From NCBI GenBank assembly GCA_017305715.1, contig JAFKKG010000014.1:124001-188000 (forward strand): 64,000 nt of DNA, given 5' to 3'. The position numbers and the translations under genes are program-made. Below are positions 27,674-36,627 of this stretch, piece after piece (positions within the stretch are counted from its first letter, which is position 1; each line of letters starts with the position of its first letter). The DNA comes from Hyphomicrobiales bacterium. GTDB taxonomy: Bacteria > Pseudomonadota > Alphaproteobacteria > Rhizobiales > Xanthobacteraceae. The notes under the pieces are model-generated. The model was given only the letters and a program-made list of their open reading frames with translations. It made no database searches and was not told the origin of the DNA.

Positions 27674-30189
27674 TCGGCGGCGTTGCGATGGGCGTTCTGG
27701 TCGATCGGGAAGTCGCAGGTGACAGTGGTGCCCTTGCCGACATCCGAATCGACGCGCACCTTGCCGCCGTGCAGTTCGACAAAGGAGCGCACCAGCGAGA
27801 GACCGAGCCCCGCGCCGCGGTGCCGCGAGCCGTTGGAATGGCTCTCGAACCAGTCGAACACCTTGTCCTTCACATCGGGCGGAATGCCGGGCCCGGAATC
27901 GGTGACCGTGAAGATCACGCGATGCTCGTTGCGCCGCGCGCTGATGGTGACGGTGGCATCGTGCGGCGAGAATCCGACAGCGTTGGCGAGCAAATTATAG
28001 AGCACCTGCACCACACGGCGCTCGTCGCCGATGAAGTTGCCGATATTGGGATCGATGTCGACCTTGAGATCGATGCGGTCGGTCGCGAGCCGGTCCTGAA
28101 TGCCTTCCCTGGCCTGCTCGATGGCTTTGGCGATGTTGACCGGCCCGAGTTCGAGTTTCATGGCGCCGGCGTCGATGGTGGCGAGGTCGAGAATGTTGTT
28201 GGTCAGCGCGAGCAGCGCGTTGGTCGATTTGGTGACGTAGTCGAGATATTCGGCCTGCTTCGGCGTCAGCGGGCCGGTCGAGGGATCGCTGAGGAAATGC
28301 GCGAAGCCGATGATGGTGGTGAGCGGGGCGCGCAGCTCGTAGGACACGTGGTGCACGAAATCGACCTTCATCTGGTCGGCGGTTTCCAGCGCCTCGTTGC
28401 GTTCGCGCAGCGCGCGCTCGACATTTTCGGTGTCGGTGATGTCCTGGAACGTCAGCATGGTGGCGCCGTCGGGCAGCGGCATGGTCATGCAGGTCAGCAC
28501 GCTGCCGTCCCGGCGCTCGAGCTTCAGCGCCACCGGCGCCCGGTTCCCGATCGCGGTGATCGCCTCGCGCAGCGCGCGCCACGTCGAGGCGTCGTCGAAC
28601 AGCGGCTTGCACCAGGTCTCGACCGTTTCGATATGGGGCTGTTCGCGCAGCTGCTCTTCCGACAGTTTCCATATTTTGGCGAAGGCCGGATTGAACAGTT
28701 CCACGCGGCCGTTGCTGCCGAACACGGCGACCGCTTCGGCGAGATTGTTGAGCGTCTCGTGCTGTACCCGGGTCAGACCGTCGAACCGCCGCGCCAGATC
28801 GAGGCTTTCGGTGACATTGTCGAACAGATAGGTCACGCCGCCTTCGAGGTTCGGCGTGGTGACGACGCTGACTGCGCGGCCATCGGGCAGGAACCAGGTG
28901 TAAGTCTCCGGCTCGACCGCGCGATAGGCCTCGTGCAGCTTGGCCTTCCAGGCCCGGAAGTCCGGCTGCTCCGGCAGCTTGCGCGCGGCGCGCAGCCGGT
29001 CGAGCACGCTGGAATCGTCGGGCTGGCCGTCGAGGAAGGCCTGATCGAGGCCCCACAGCCGCCGGTAGGATTCATTGTAGAAAGCGAGCCGGCGCTGGGC
29101 GTCGAATACCGCAACCCCCGACGATAATTGGTCGAGGGTGCGGCGATGCGCCTCCGCCATCCGCTCCATGGCGGCGCGCAACGTGGTGGCCTCGCTGGCA
29201 TCGAGCGCGATACCGGCGCTGCCGCCGTGCAGTTTCAGCGCTTGGACGTCATAGATGCGCCGCTCGCCGCCGACCACGATCGGCAGCCGCGCGCTGAAGC
29301 CGGAATTGTCGTTCAGCGCCCGGTTCAAGTCGGTGCGCTGGTCGGTTTCCAGCAGTTCGAGGTTGCGATTGATGACGTCGGCGACGCTGGTTCCCTCGGT
29401 CGCGCGCACATAGGCCGTGTTGGCGTAGCGCAGATTGCCCTCGGCGCTCTTGGCCCAGATCGGCCAGGGCGCGGCGGCGGCAAAGTCGCGCAGCAGCTCG
29501 GTTTCTTCCTGCAGCGTCTTGTAGCGGAGGTTGGATTCGGCAAGTTCCCGGCGCAGCCCGCCGAGTTCGCGAATCCGGACAATGGCTTGGCCGCCGATGG
29601 CGCGCCCCATCGCCTCGATCGCGCGGCCGTTCGAGGTCGAGAGGTTGAGCAGAAAGCCTTCGCCGGCCTCGCGCAGCGCGTCGACCGCATGGTCCATCTG
29701 CAACGCCGGTTCCGGCGGCAGCCAGGTTCCAAAGGCGAGAATCCGCTGCGGCGAGTTATGCAGCGCGTCCTGCGAGATCAGCAGCGCCGTGTCGCCGCTG
29801 ATCTGGGGCCGCGAGTCGCCCGCGGCCCAGGAAATCAGGATCTGCGGCTCGGCAAACAGCAGCGCACGTAAGCGGTCGGCCTGCATCTGCAGATCGGCGA
29901 TATCGGTGCGAAGCTTGACCTCGGTGCGGGTCGCCTTGACGCGGGTATGCATCAGGAGGATCGCCGCCACCACGGTGAAGCCGAGCAGCGACAATGCCGT
30001 GGTCAGCACCGCGAATTCCTGGTGATTGAGGTCGAGCCACGCCGAAATCGCCTCGGAGATCGACCAATCGGCGGCCAGAACAGGTTCCGAGACCACCGAT
30101 AAAGCAGAGGCGAGCGCAACCATGCCGTAACGTGCCAATGAGGTGCACGACAGCAGGTTTCGACGCATCGCCGCGACTACGCCCGACAT
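27670..30189 (-). CDS. divL: DivL-like PAS sensor pseudokinase (Tyr in place of phospho-His)
   Basis: 839-aa membrane protein resembling Caulobacter DivL, which controls CtrA activity through CckA and DivK. N-terminal hydrophobic segments lie at about 22-40 and 60-80. Several PAS-type domains follow (for example LDQLSSGVAVFDAQRRLAFYNESYRRLWGL at 352-381 and LNNLAEAVAVFGSNGRVELFN at 480-500). The dimerisation helix reads FVHHVSYELRAPLTTIIGF: Tyr617 replaces the phosphoacceptor His of ordinary kinases, exactly as in DivL. The ATPase domain is intact to the eye (VLYNLLANAVGFS, DSGPGIP, GAGLGLSLV). It overlaps tsaE-amgK by four bases. Confidence 0.88.
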   Translation of the reverse strand: MSGVVAAMRRNLLSCTSLARYGMVALASALSVVSEPVLAADWSISEAISAWLDLNHQEFAVLTTALSLLGFTVVAAILLMHTRVKATRTEVKLRTDIADLQMQADRLRALLFAEPQILISWAAGDSRPQISGDTALLISQDALHNSPQRILAFGTWLPPEPALQMDHAVDALREAGEGFLLNLSTSNGRAIEAMGRAIGGQAIVRIRELGGLRRELAESNLRYKTLQEETELLRDFAAAAPWPIWAKSAEGNLRYANTAYVRATEGTSVADVINRNLELLETDQRTDLNRALNDNSGFSARLPIVVGGERRIYDVQALKLHGGSAGIALDASEATTLRAAMERMAEAHRRTLDQLSSGVAVFDAQRRLAFYNESYRRLWGLDQAFLDGQPDDSSVLDRLRAARKLPEQPDFRAWKAKLHEAYRAVEPETYTWFLPDGRAVSVVTTPNLEGGVTYLFDNVTESLDLARRFDGLTRVQHETLNNLAEAVAVFGSNGRVELFNPAFAKIWKLSEEQLREQPHIETVETWCKPLFDDASTWRALREAITAIGNRAPVALKLERRDGSVLTCMTMPLPDGATMLTFQDITDTENVERALRERNEALETADQMKVDFVHHVSYELRAPLTTIIGFAHFLSDPSTGPLTPKQAEYLDYVTKSTNALLALTNNILDLATIDAGAMKLELGPVNIAKAIEQAREGIQDRLATDRIDLKVDIDPNIGNFIGDERRVVQVLYNLLANAVGFSPHDATVTISARRNEHRVIFTVTDSGPGIPPDVKDKVFDWFESHSNGSRHRGAGLGLSLVRSFVELHGGKVRVDSDVGKGTTVTCDFPIDQNAHRNAAE

Positions 30190-30554
30190 GATTTGCCCCA
30201 GAACGCACGACTTCAGGCCCGGCGCTTACCCCCGCCGTGCACGAATCGAGTGAGAGTATCCCCAACGTGACTCCGCGGGTAAGAGTCCAGACCGTGAACG
30301 TGAATCCGGCTGTGTAAAAATGAGCGGATTGTTGCCCGCCGTCAGCGTCGGCCGGACGGAGCGGGTCAGTCGCTAGAAGCGGCCGTGGCCGCCGATGGAG
30401 GCCTTCTCGCGAGTTTGTGAAGACGTTTCGTCGTGCCGATCCCGCGAAACCAACAAACCACGCGACGAAACCATTCCTGGCTTGCGATGGCAAATTCCTG
30501 AAACACGACACCTGCATCTTCACGGCATCGAATTAGCCAAGGAAGGAACCAACG
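30190..30554. other. Divergent intergenic region divL / small protein gene
   Basis: 365 bp holding the divL promoter on one side and that of the small gene at 30555 on the other. I see one clear structure: perfect nine-base arms GTTTCGTCG (30425-30433) and CGACGAAAC (30463-30471), 29 bases apart. No CtrA-type TTAA-N7-TTAAC site was found by eye, and no gene-like frame with a ribosome site. Confidence 0.4.
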
Positions 30555-30731
30555 ATGCGGAAGATCGCCTTTTCAATCGGAGCCTTCGCGATTGCTTTCA
30601 TGGTGGCATTCGCCTGGTCGCAAGCAGCGCTCACGCCTTCTCAGGCAGCCATCTCTGCGTCCATTAATCCGACCGACATGATGTCGACCCACAAAGCCAC
30701 GCTTCCGGTTGAGCAGTGGGAAGCGATCTAG
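30555..30731 (+). CDS. Small hypothetical protein with N-terminal hydrophobic segment
   Basis: 58-aa open frame with a very good ribosome site (AAGGAAGGAACCAACG before ATG). It begins MRKIAFSIGAFAIAFMVAFAWSQAALT, a signal peptide or single membrane anchor, perhaps cut after the AWSQA region. A polar segment ending VEQWEAI follows. The spacing, codon use and the fact that it stops one base before the dut stop codon support a real gene. I do not recognise a function. It could be a small exported peptide or a membrane peptide, and it faces dut convergently. Confidence 0.65.
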   Translation: MRKIAFSIGAFAIAFMVAFAWSQAALTPSQAAISASINPTDMMSTHKATLPVEQWEAI

Positions 30732-30732
30732 T

Positions 30733-31191
30733 TCACCGCCCGGTCGAACCGAACCCGCCGTTGCCGCGGTCGGTGGTCGAAAGCGCGTCGACCTTCATCA
30801 GGTGTGCCTGGACCACCGGCGCGATCACCATTTGCGCGATGCGTTCGCCGCGCCTAATTGGAAACGGAGTGTCGCCATGGTTGATCAGCAGGACGTTGAT
30901 CTCGCCGCGATAATCCGCATCCACCGTGCCGGGTGAATTCAGGACAGTGACGCCGTGTTTGGCGGCGAGCCCGGAGCGCGGGCGCACCTGCGCCTCAAAA
31001 CCCGTTGGCAATGCGATGGTTAGTCCCGTCGGCACCATCGCATATTTGCCGGGGGTGAGGATCAACGGCGTCTCCGCGGGCACGGCCGCCAGCAGATCCA
31101 GCCCCGCCGCATCCGCGCTCTGATAGGCCGGCAACGCCAGGCCTTCGGCGTGCGGCAATTGCCTGATGTCGACCTTCACCATTGCGCTCAC
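30733..31191 (-). CDS. dut: dUTP diphosphatase
   Basis: Trimeric enzyme that hydrolyses dUTP to dUMP, keeping uracil out of DNA. 152 aa with all five motifs: AGLDLLA (1), RSGLA (2), [11 protein letters not shown] (3, with the catalytic Asp), [10 protein letters not shown] (4) and [11 protein letters not shown] (5). The GTG at 31191 overlaps the coaBC stop (GTGA); an ATG at 31182 (MVKVDIRQ) is the alternative. coaBC-dut is a widespread bacterial gene pair. Confidence 0.96.
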   Translation of the reverse strand: MSAMVKVDIRQLPHAEGLALPAYQSADAAGLDLLAAVPAETPLILTPGKYAMVPTGLTIALPTGFEAQVRPRSGLAAKHGVTVLNSPGTVDADYRGEINVLLINHGDTPFPIRRGERIAQMVIAPVVQAHLMKVDALSTTDRGNGGFGSTGR

Positions 31192-32633
31192 GAATTCTTC
31201 TCCAATGATTTTGCAATCCGCGCCACCAGTTCGGCCGCGACCTGTTCCTTTGTCATGACAGGCCAGGAATCCACCTTGATCTCATCAACGCCGACCTCCT
31301 TGCCGTCCCGCTGCAGCAGATGAACGGTGTTGCGGTCGCCGCCCATCACGCCTGACGCCGGCGATACATCATTGGCCACGATCCAGTCGCAGCCTTTTCG
31401 CGCGATCTTGGCTTTTGCATTGTCGATCAGATGTTCGGTCTCGGCGGCAAAACCGATCACGAGTGGCGGACGCCTTTCCCCGAGTTTGGAAATCGTCGCC
31501 AGGATGTCCGGATTTTCAACCAGTTGCAGCGGCGGCATGCCGGCAGCAGTCTTTTTCAGTTTCTGTTCGCCCTCATTGGCGACGCGCCAGTCGGCGACCG
31601 CGGCGGCGAAGATCGCGATATCCGCCGGCAATGCGGCTTCGACCCGGTGCAGCATGTCGCGCGCCGATTCCACCCGGATGACCGACACGCCGGCGGGATC
31701 GCGGAGTTCCACCGGTCCGGACACCAGCGTCACATCGGCGCCCGCGGCCTGCGCCGCGGCGGCGATTGCAAAGCCCTGCTTGCCGGAAGAACGGTTGGCG
31801 ATATAGCGCACGGGATCGATCGGCTCATGGGTCGGACCGGCCGTGATCAGCACGCGTTTTCCCGCCAACGGACGTGGCCGCGGCGGACGCAGGATATCGA
31901 CCGCGGCCGCGGCAATTTCCACCGCCTCCGACATCCGTCCGACGCCGGCCTCATTGGCTTCGGCCATCTCGCCGGCGGCGGGGCCGATCATGATGACGCC
32001 ATCGCGGCGAAGCTGCAGCACGTTGCGGCGGGTGGCGGGGTTGTTCCACATCAACGGGTTCATCGCCGGCGCCAGCAGGATCGGCTTGTTGGCCGCGAGC
32101 AGAATGGCGCTGGCGAGATCGTCAGCATGGCCGTGCGCCATCTTCGCCATCAGGTCGGCGGTGGCCGGCGCGACCACGATCAGGTCGCATTCACGCGCCA
32201 GGCGGATGTGACCGGCGTCGAACTCGCTGCCGGGGTCGAACAGATCGGTATAGACGCGCTCATGCGACAGCGCGCTGGCGGACAGCGGCGTGACGAATTG
32301 CTGCGCCGCCTTGGTCAGCACGCAGCGGACGTCGACGTGGCGCTCCTTCAGCCGCCGGATCAGTTCCAGCGATTTGAAGGCGGCGATGCCGCCCCCGATG
32401 ATCAGGGTCACGCTGGCCTGAGCGGCCGCATGGGAGCGCGCGGAAGGCCCTGCAGGGCCATCCGCAGGCGGTGCCATGGCGGCGGTGGGTGCGGCCGGGT
32501 CGGGTCGACCCTGAACCAGTTCCCCCAGGATGACCCGGACTTCTTCTTCCACCGAGCGGCCGTTGCCGGCCGATCGCAGCCGCAGATAGGCCTTTACGGC
32601 GTCGTCGAGCTTTCGGATGGTGAGGCTGGCCAT
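31188..32633 (-). CDS. coaBC: CoaBC (PPC decarboxylase / PPC synthetase) with N-terminal FitA-like ribbon-helix-helix domain
   Basis: Two consecutive steps of coenzyme A synthesis. The 481-aa protein starts with [20 protein letters not shown]...[15 protein letters not shown] (1-39), a FitA/VapB-type ribbon-helix-helix DNA-binding domain not found in ordinary CoaBC. An Ala/Pro linker (41-72) follows. The CoaC flavodoxin domain has [21 protein letters not shown], the active His142 in AGHIRLAR and PAMNPLMW (189-196). The loop that holds the catalytic Cys in E. coli (LACG) reads [12 protein letters not shown]. CoaB follows from 258 ([35 protein letters not shown]). ATG at 32633 is favoured over a TTG at 32651. 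It overlaps dut. Confidence 0.92.
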   Translation of the reverse strand: MASLTIRKLDDAVKAYLRLRSAGNGRSVEEEVRVILGELVQGRPDPAAPTAAMAPPADGPAGPSARSHAAAQASVTLIIGGGIAAFKSLELIRRLKERHVDVRCVLTKAAQQFVTPLSASALSHERVYTDLFDPGSEFDAGHIRLARECDLIVVAPATADLMAKMAHGHADDLASAILLAANKPILLAPAMNPLMWNNPATRRNVLQLRRDGVIMIGPAAGEMAEANEAGVGRMSEAVEIAAAAVDILRPPRPRPLAGKRVLITAGPTHEPIDPVRYIANRSSGKQGFAIAAAAQAAGADVTLVSGPVELRDPAGVSVIRVESARDMLHRVEAALPADIAIFAAAVADWRVANEGEQKLKKTAAGMPPLQLVENPDILATISKLGERRPPLVIGFAAETEHLIDNAKAKIARKGCDWIVANDVSPASGVMGGDRNTVHLLQRDGKEVGVDEIKVDSWPVMTKEQVAAELVARIAKSLEKNS

Positions 32634-32655
32634 GGTCGCGGTCCCCAACAAGGCA

Positions 32656-32672
32656 TGATATCAATGATATCA
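32656..32672. promoter_or_regulatory. Palindromic operator candidate 1 upstream of coaBC
   Basis: TGATATCA-A-TGATATCA: two identical eight-base palindromes one base apart, 23 bases upstream of the coaBC ATG. Its dyad symmetry and AT content contrast with the surrounding GC-rich DNA and fit binding by a ribbon-helix-helix dimer or tetramer. Confidence 0.65.
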
Positions 32673-32678
32673 CAACGC

Positions 32679-32693
32679 GATTGCAATGCAATC
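32679..32693. promoter_or_regulatory. Palindromic operator candidate 2 upstream of coaBC
   Basis: GATTGCA-A-TGCAATC, a perfect seven-base inverted repeat six bases beyond the first palindrome, lying just downstream of the ubiB stop codon. It may overlap the coaBC -35/-10 region. Confidence 0.6.
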
Positions 32694-32697
32694 ATAT

Positions 32698-34266
32698 CTA
32701 CCGGATGGCGATCAAAATTCCGATTGAAGCCGCCGCGATGATCCAGAGGGCAACGGTCTGCCACCGGGCCTTGCGGCCCTCGGCGCGGCCCATGGCCTCG
32801 ATCGTCTCGGGCGAGAGCATATGGCCCTCCCGGGTCATGGTCTCCAACTGCTCGAGCACCGTCACGGCGCGGCTGGCGATCGCCGGCAGGCCTGACAGCA
32901 CCCGGCCGAGGTCGCCGGCGCCGGACATCGCGCCCTGAATGCGTCCGATCGGGCCAAGATTGCGCTCGATCCACTCGCGCACCACGGGATCGGCGACCTT
33001 CCAGATGTCGAGCTTGGGATCGAAGCCGCGCGCCACGCCCTCGACCACCACCATGGTCTTTTGCAGCAGGATCAGTTCGGGCCTCGTCTGCATGTCGAAC
33101 AGGCCGGTGACCTCGAGCAACAGGGTCAACAGCTTCGCCATCGAGATGTCTTCGGCGATGCGGTTGTGGATCGGCTCGCCGATGGCGCGGATCGCCTGCG
33201 CGAAATTCTCCACCGAGTGATGGCCGGGCACATAGCCGGCTTCGAAATGCACCTCGGCGACGCGGCGATAATCGCGCGTGATGAAGCCGAGCAGGATTTC
33301 GGCGAGGAAGCGCCGTTCCTTCGGCCCGAGTCGGCCCATGATGCCGAAGTCGACGGCGACCAGCCTTCCGGCGTCATCGAGGAACAGATTGCCGGGATGC
33401 ATGTCGGCATGAAAGAAGCCGTCGCGCAGCGCGTGGCGCAGGAAACTCTGGATCACCTTGCGCCCGAGATCGGGCAGATCGACCTGCGATTGCGCGAGGC
33501 GGGCGTGGTCGTTCAGCGCAATGCCGTCGATCCACTCCATCGTCAGCACGTTATGGGTGGTGCGGTCCCAATCCACCATCGGGACGCGGAAATCCGGATC
33601 GTCCCGCGTATTCTCCGCCATCTCGGACATCGCGGCCGCTTCCAGCCGCAAGTCCATCTCCATCGCGACCGAGCGCGACATGGTGTTGATGACTTCGATC
33701 AGCCGCAGCCGGCGCGCCTCGGCGGAATGGGCTTCGGCATTGCGCGCGACAAAGAAGAAATCGGCGAGGTCGCGGCGGAAGCGCGCGGCGACATTGGGGC
33801 GCAAGACCTTTACGGCGACCGCCTGGCGCACGCCATCGCGCTCTGTCTCGCCGCGATGCACCTGCGCGATCGAAGCTGCGGCAACCGACGGTCCGAGGCG
33901 CGCGAACGCTTGTGCCACAGGGCGTTCCAGCGAAGTCGCAATGACGGCCTCGGCCTCGCTCTGCGAGAACGGCGGCAGCCGGTCCTGCAAGGCTTCCAGA
34001 TCGCGCGCCATCGCAACGCCGACCACGTCGGGCCGTGTCGCGAGGAATTGTCCGAGCTTGAGGTAGGCCGGGCCAAGCCGGGTCAGTGCGCGCGACAGCC
34101 GTGGACCGGATTTGGCGCCGGGCCGCTCGATGATCCGCGCCAGCTTGAGCGCGAGTTGCCCGGGCGGCGGCACCAGACTCGGATCGACGACGCCGAACAC
34201 GCCCTCGCGCGCGAACACGTAACCGGCGCGAACCAGCCGCGCGATGTGGGTCGCCGCAGAAATCAC
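32698..34266 (-). CDS. ubiB: UbiB-family atypical kinase for ubiquinone biosynthesis
   Basis: 522-aa ABC1/ADCK-type protein needed for ubiquinone synthesis, probably an ATPase rather than a protein kinase. It carries the KxGQ motif [17 protein letters not shown] (near 70), the Ala-rich loop [24 protein letters not shown] and VAVDFGIMG (the DFG metal site). A C-terminal hydrophobic anchor ([20 protein letters not shown]) follows. The GTG at 34266 overlaps the ubiE stop by four bases (GTGA) and gives the family N-terminus [21 protein letters not shown]; a longer frame to 34317 lies within ubiE. ubiE-ubiB coupling fits joint action on the quinone ring. Confidence 0.94.
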   Translation of the reverse strand: MISAATHIARLVRAGYVFAREGVFGVVDPSLVPPPGQLALKLARIIERPGAKSGPRLSRALTRLGPAYLKLGQFLATRPDVVGVAMARDLEALQDRLPPFSQSEAEAVIATSLERPVAQAFARLGPSVAAASIAQVHRGETERDGVRQAVAVKVLRPNVAARFRRDLADFFFVARNAEAHSAEARRLRLIEVINTMSRSVAMEMDLRLEAAAMSEMAENTRDDPDFRVPMVDWDRTTHNVLTMEWIDGIALNDHARLAQSQVDLPDLGRKVIQSFLRHALRDGFFHADMHPGNLFLDDAGRLVAVDFGIMGRLGPKERRFLAEILLGFITRDYRRVAEVHFEAGYVPGHHSVENFAQAIRAIGEPIHNRIAEDISMAKLLTLLLEVTGLFDMQTRPELILLQKTMVVVEGVARGFDPKLDIWKVADPVVREWIERNLGPIGRIQGAMSGAGDLGRVLSGLPAIASRAVTVLEQLETMTREGHMLSPETIEAMGRAEGRKARWQTVALWIIAAASIGILIAIR

Positions 34267-35024
34267 AAACGCCAGCCCGAATGCAATGCCACGATCCCGC
34301 CGGAGAGGCTTTCCCACTTCACCCGCGCAAAGCCGGCGCCACGGATCATCTCGGCGAATTGATTGGGCCTCGGAAATTTCCGGATCGATTCGACGAGGTA
34401 TTGATAGGATTCGGCATCGCCGGTCACGGCGCGGCCGAGCGGCGGAATTACCTTGAACGAGAAAAAGTCATAGAGACGGTCGAGCCCGGGCACGTCGACG
34501 GTGGAGAATTCCAGGCACAGGAACCTGCTGCCCGGTTTCAGCACGCGATAGGCTTCCTTCAGCGCGGCGTCGATCCGCGGCACGTTGCGGATGCCGAATG
34601 CGATAGTGTAGCCGTCGAACGAACGGTCGGGGAAGGCCAGCGCCTCGGCATTGCCCTCGACGAACGAGATCTGCTGGTCGAGATGCCGGGAAGCCGCGCG
34701 CTTGCGGCCGACGTCGAGCATATCGGTGTTGATGTCGCAGACGGTGGCGCGGAAGCCGGAGCCCGCCGCCTTGGCGGCGCGGAACGCGATATCGCCGGTG
34801 CCGCCGGCGACGTCGAGCAGCGCGAACGGCGCATCGCTTTTCGGCGGATTGAGCTGGTTGATCATGATGTCTTTCCAGACCCGGTGCAGGCCGCCGGACA
34901 TCAGATCGTTCATCAGATCATAGCGCGACGCCACGCTGTGAAACACATCGTTCACCAGCGTCTGCTTGTCCCCAACGGGCACGTCCCTGAAGCCAAAATG
35001 CGTCGTTTGGTCCGGCCGATCCAT
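34263..35024 (-). CDS. ubiE: Ubiquinone/menaquinone biosynthesis C-methyltransferase
   Basis: SAM-dependent C-methyltransferase of the ubiquinone pathway, 253 aa. It has [36 protein letters not shown], the SAM motif [66 protein letters not shown] and the C-terminal [21 protein letters not shown] / [11 protein letters not shown], as in the family. ATG at 35024 ([12 protein letters not shown]) is chosen; upstream codons to 35195 cover the mutM promoter and show no homology. Divergent from mutM across 79 bases. Confidence 0.96.
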   Translation of the reverse strand: MDRPDQTTHFGFRDVPVGDKQTLVNDVFHSVASRYDLMNDLMSGGLHRVWKDIMINQLNPPKSDAPFALLDVAGGTGDIAFRAAKAAGSGFRATVCDINTDMLDVGRKRAASRHLDQQISFVEGNAEALAFPDRSFDGYTIAFGIRNVPRIDAALKEAYRVLKPGSRFLCLEFSTVDVPGLDRLYDFFSFKVIPPLGRAVTGDAESYQYLVESIRKFPRPNQFAEMIRGAGFARVKWESLSGGIVALHSGWRL

Positions 35025-35103
35025 CCACTCTTCTCCGCTGCCGGGACCATAGCGCGCCCGCCGCAATGGCGCTATCACGTCATCTCCAGAAGGTGAATGC
35101 CTG

Positions 35104-35985
35104 ATGCCTGAATTGCCCGAAGTCGAGACCGTCCGCCGCGGCCTGCAACCGGCCATGGAGGGGTCGAAAATCCTCAAGGCGGAAGCCCGGCGCAAGGATT
35201 TGCGGTTTCCCTTTCAAAAAGACTTTATCGCGCGCCTGGAAGGCCAGACCGTGACCGGGCTCGGCCGCCGCGCCAAATACCTGATGGCGGACCTTATTTC
35301 GGGCGATGTGCTGCTGATGCATCTGGGCATGTCCGGCTCGTTTCGAGTCCTCGAAAATGGCGGCAACAAGACGCCCGGCCAATTTCATTTGCCGCGCAGC
35401 GAAGACCGCGCGCATGACCATGTCGTGTTCCACATGTCCTCGGGCGCTTCGGTGGTGTTCAACGATCCGCGCCGCTTCGGTTACATGAAGATCATTGCCC
35501 GCAACGCCCTGGAGGATGAGCCGCTGCTGAAAGGGCTCGGCCCCGAGCCGCTCGGCAATGAATTCGACGCCTTGATGCTGGCGCAAGCCTGCCACAACAA
35601 GAAGACCAGCCTGAAGGCCGCGCTGCTCGACCAGCGCGTGGTGGCGGGACTTGGCAATATCTATGTCTGCGAAGCGCTGTTTCGCGCGCATTTGTCGCCG
35701 CGGCGGCTGGCGGCCACGCTGGCGACCAAGAAAGCCGAACCCACCGATCACGCCAAACGGCTGGTAGGCTCGATCCACGATGTGCTGAATCAGGCGATCG
35801 AGGCTGGCGGTTCCTCGATCAGCGACCATCGCCAGACCTCCGGCGAACTCGGCTATTTCCAGCACCGATTCCAGGTTTACGATCGCGAGGGCGAGAAGTG
35901 CCAGACCCCGCGCTGTGGCGGCATCGTGCGGCGTTTCGTCCAGAACGGGCGTTCGACCTTCTGGTGCCCGAAATGCCAGAAGTGA
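35104..35985 (+). CDS. mutM: Formamidopyrimidine-DNA glycosylase
   Basis: Excises 8-oxoguanine and ring-opened purines. 293 aa beginning [14 protein letters not shown], with Pro2 (Schiff base) and Glu3 in place. [46 protein letters not shown] and the terminal zinc finger (Cys at [10 protein letters not shown] and FWCPKCQ) are all present. Length is slightly above the 270 or so of E. coli because of small insertions. Transcribed away from ubiE. Confidence 0.97.
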   Translation: MPELPEVETVRRGLQPAMEGSKILKAEARRKDLRFPFQKDFIARLEGQTVTGLGRRAKYLMADLISGDVLLMHLGMSGSFRVLENGGNKTPGQFHLPRSEDRAHDHVVFHMSSGASVVFNDPRRFGYMKIIARNALEDEPLLKGLGPEPLGNEFDALMLAQACHNKKTSLKAALLDQRVVAGLGNIYVCEALFRAHLSPRRLAATLATKKAEPTDHAKRLVGSIHDVLNQAIEAGGSSISDHRQTSGELGYFQHRFQVYDREGEKCQTPRCGGIVRRFVQNGRSTFWCPKCQK

Positions 35986-36021
35986 TCAGTCGCGTCCACG
36001 CCAACGCATGGACATCGAGGC

Positions 36022-36585
36022 ATGGACATCATGAAGACGCCGACGATCCAGACATCGCGCTTGATCCTGCGGCCACTGGCGCTGTCCGATGCGCCGGCGA
36101 TCCAGCGCCATTTCAACAACTGGAACATCATCCGAAATCTCGCAACCGTCGTCCCGTGGCCCTATCCGGATGACGGTGCGGAAACCTTTATCAGGCGTGA
36201 GTTGGAGAAAATCGCCGCGGGCGAGGAAGTCCATCACTGGGTTCTGGCGCTGCGGCCGGGCGACGGCGAGGCCATCGGCAACATCCATTTTCGCGCGACC
36301 GCCGAGACAAAGGACAATCGCGGCTTCTGGCTCGCCGAGCCCTATTGGAACCGCGGCCTGATGACCGAGGCGATCTCGGCGGTCAACGATTTTGCCTTCA
36401 ACACGCTCGGCATCGAGCAATTCTACGTTTGCAACGCGGTTTCCAATGAGGCGTCACGCCGCGTCAAGCAAAAGACCGGCGCCGAGTTCGTCGGCTATGT
36501 CGAAATCGCCCACCACAATGGCCAGTCGAAATCCGAAAGATGGCGCGTGACGCGCGAAAACTGGCTGCGGCTCAATCGACTGTAA
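36022..36585 (+). CDS. GNAT family N-acetyltransferase (RimJ/RimL type)
   Basis: 187-aa acetyltransferase. It shows IQTSRLILRPLALSDAPAIQRHF at the N-terminus, FWLAEPYWNRGLMTEAISAVNDFAFNTLG (motif A and acetyl-CoA loop) and VCNAVSNEASRRVKQKTGAEFVGY, the pattern of RimJ/RimL-like enzymes that acetylate N-terminal or small-molecule amines. The target is unknown. ATG 36022 and ATG 36031 are both possible: GAGG lies too close to the first and about ten bases from the second. 36 bases after mutM, so possibly co-transcribed. Confidence 0.82.
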   Translation: MDIMKTPTIQTSRLILRPLALSDAPAIQRHFNNWNIIRNLATVVPWPYPDDGAETFIRRELEKIAAGEEVHHWVLALRPGDGEAIGNIHFRATAETKDNRGFWLAEPYWNRGLMTEAISAVNDFAFNTLGIEQFYVCNAVSNEASRRVKQKTGAEFVGYVEIAHHNGQSKSERWRVTRENWLRLNRL

Positions 36586-36627
36586 TTCAGCGTAGTTTCT
36601 TTCAAGACAAGAAAAGCAGGAAACCAC

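Noticed and set aside
32513..32633. Ribbon-helix-helix segment as a separate antitoxin gene of a toxin-antitoxin pair
   Set aside because: No stop codon between it and CoaBC, and no PIN-domain toxin gene follows. It is part of the CoaBC frame.
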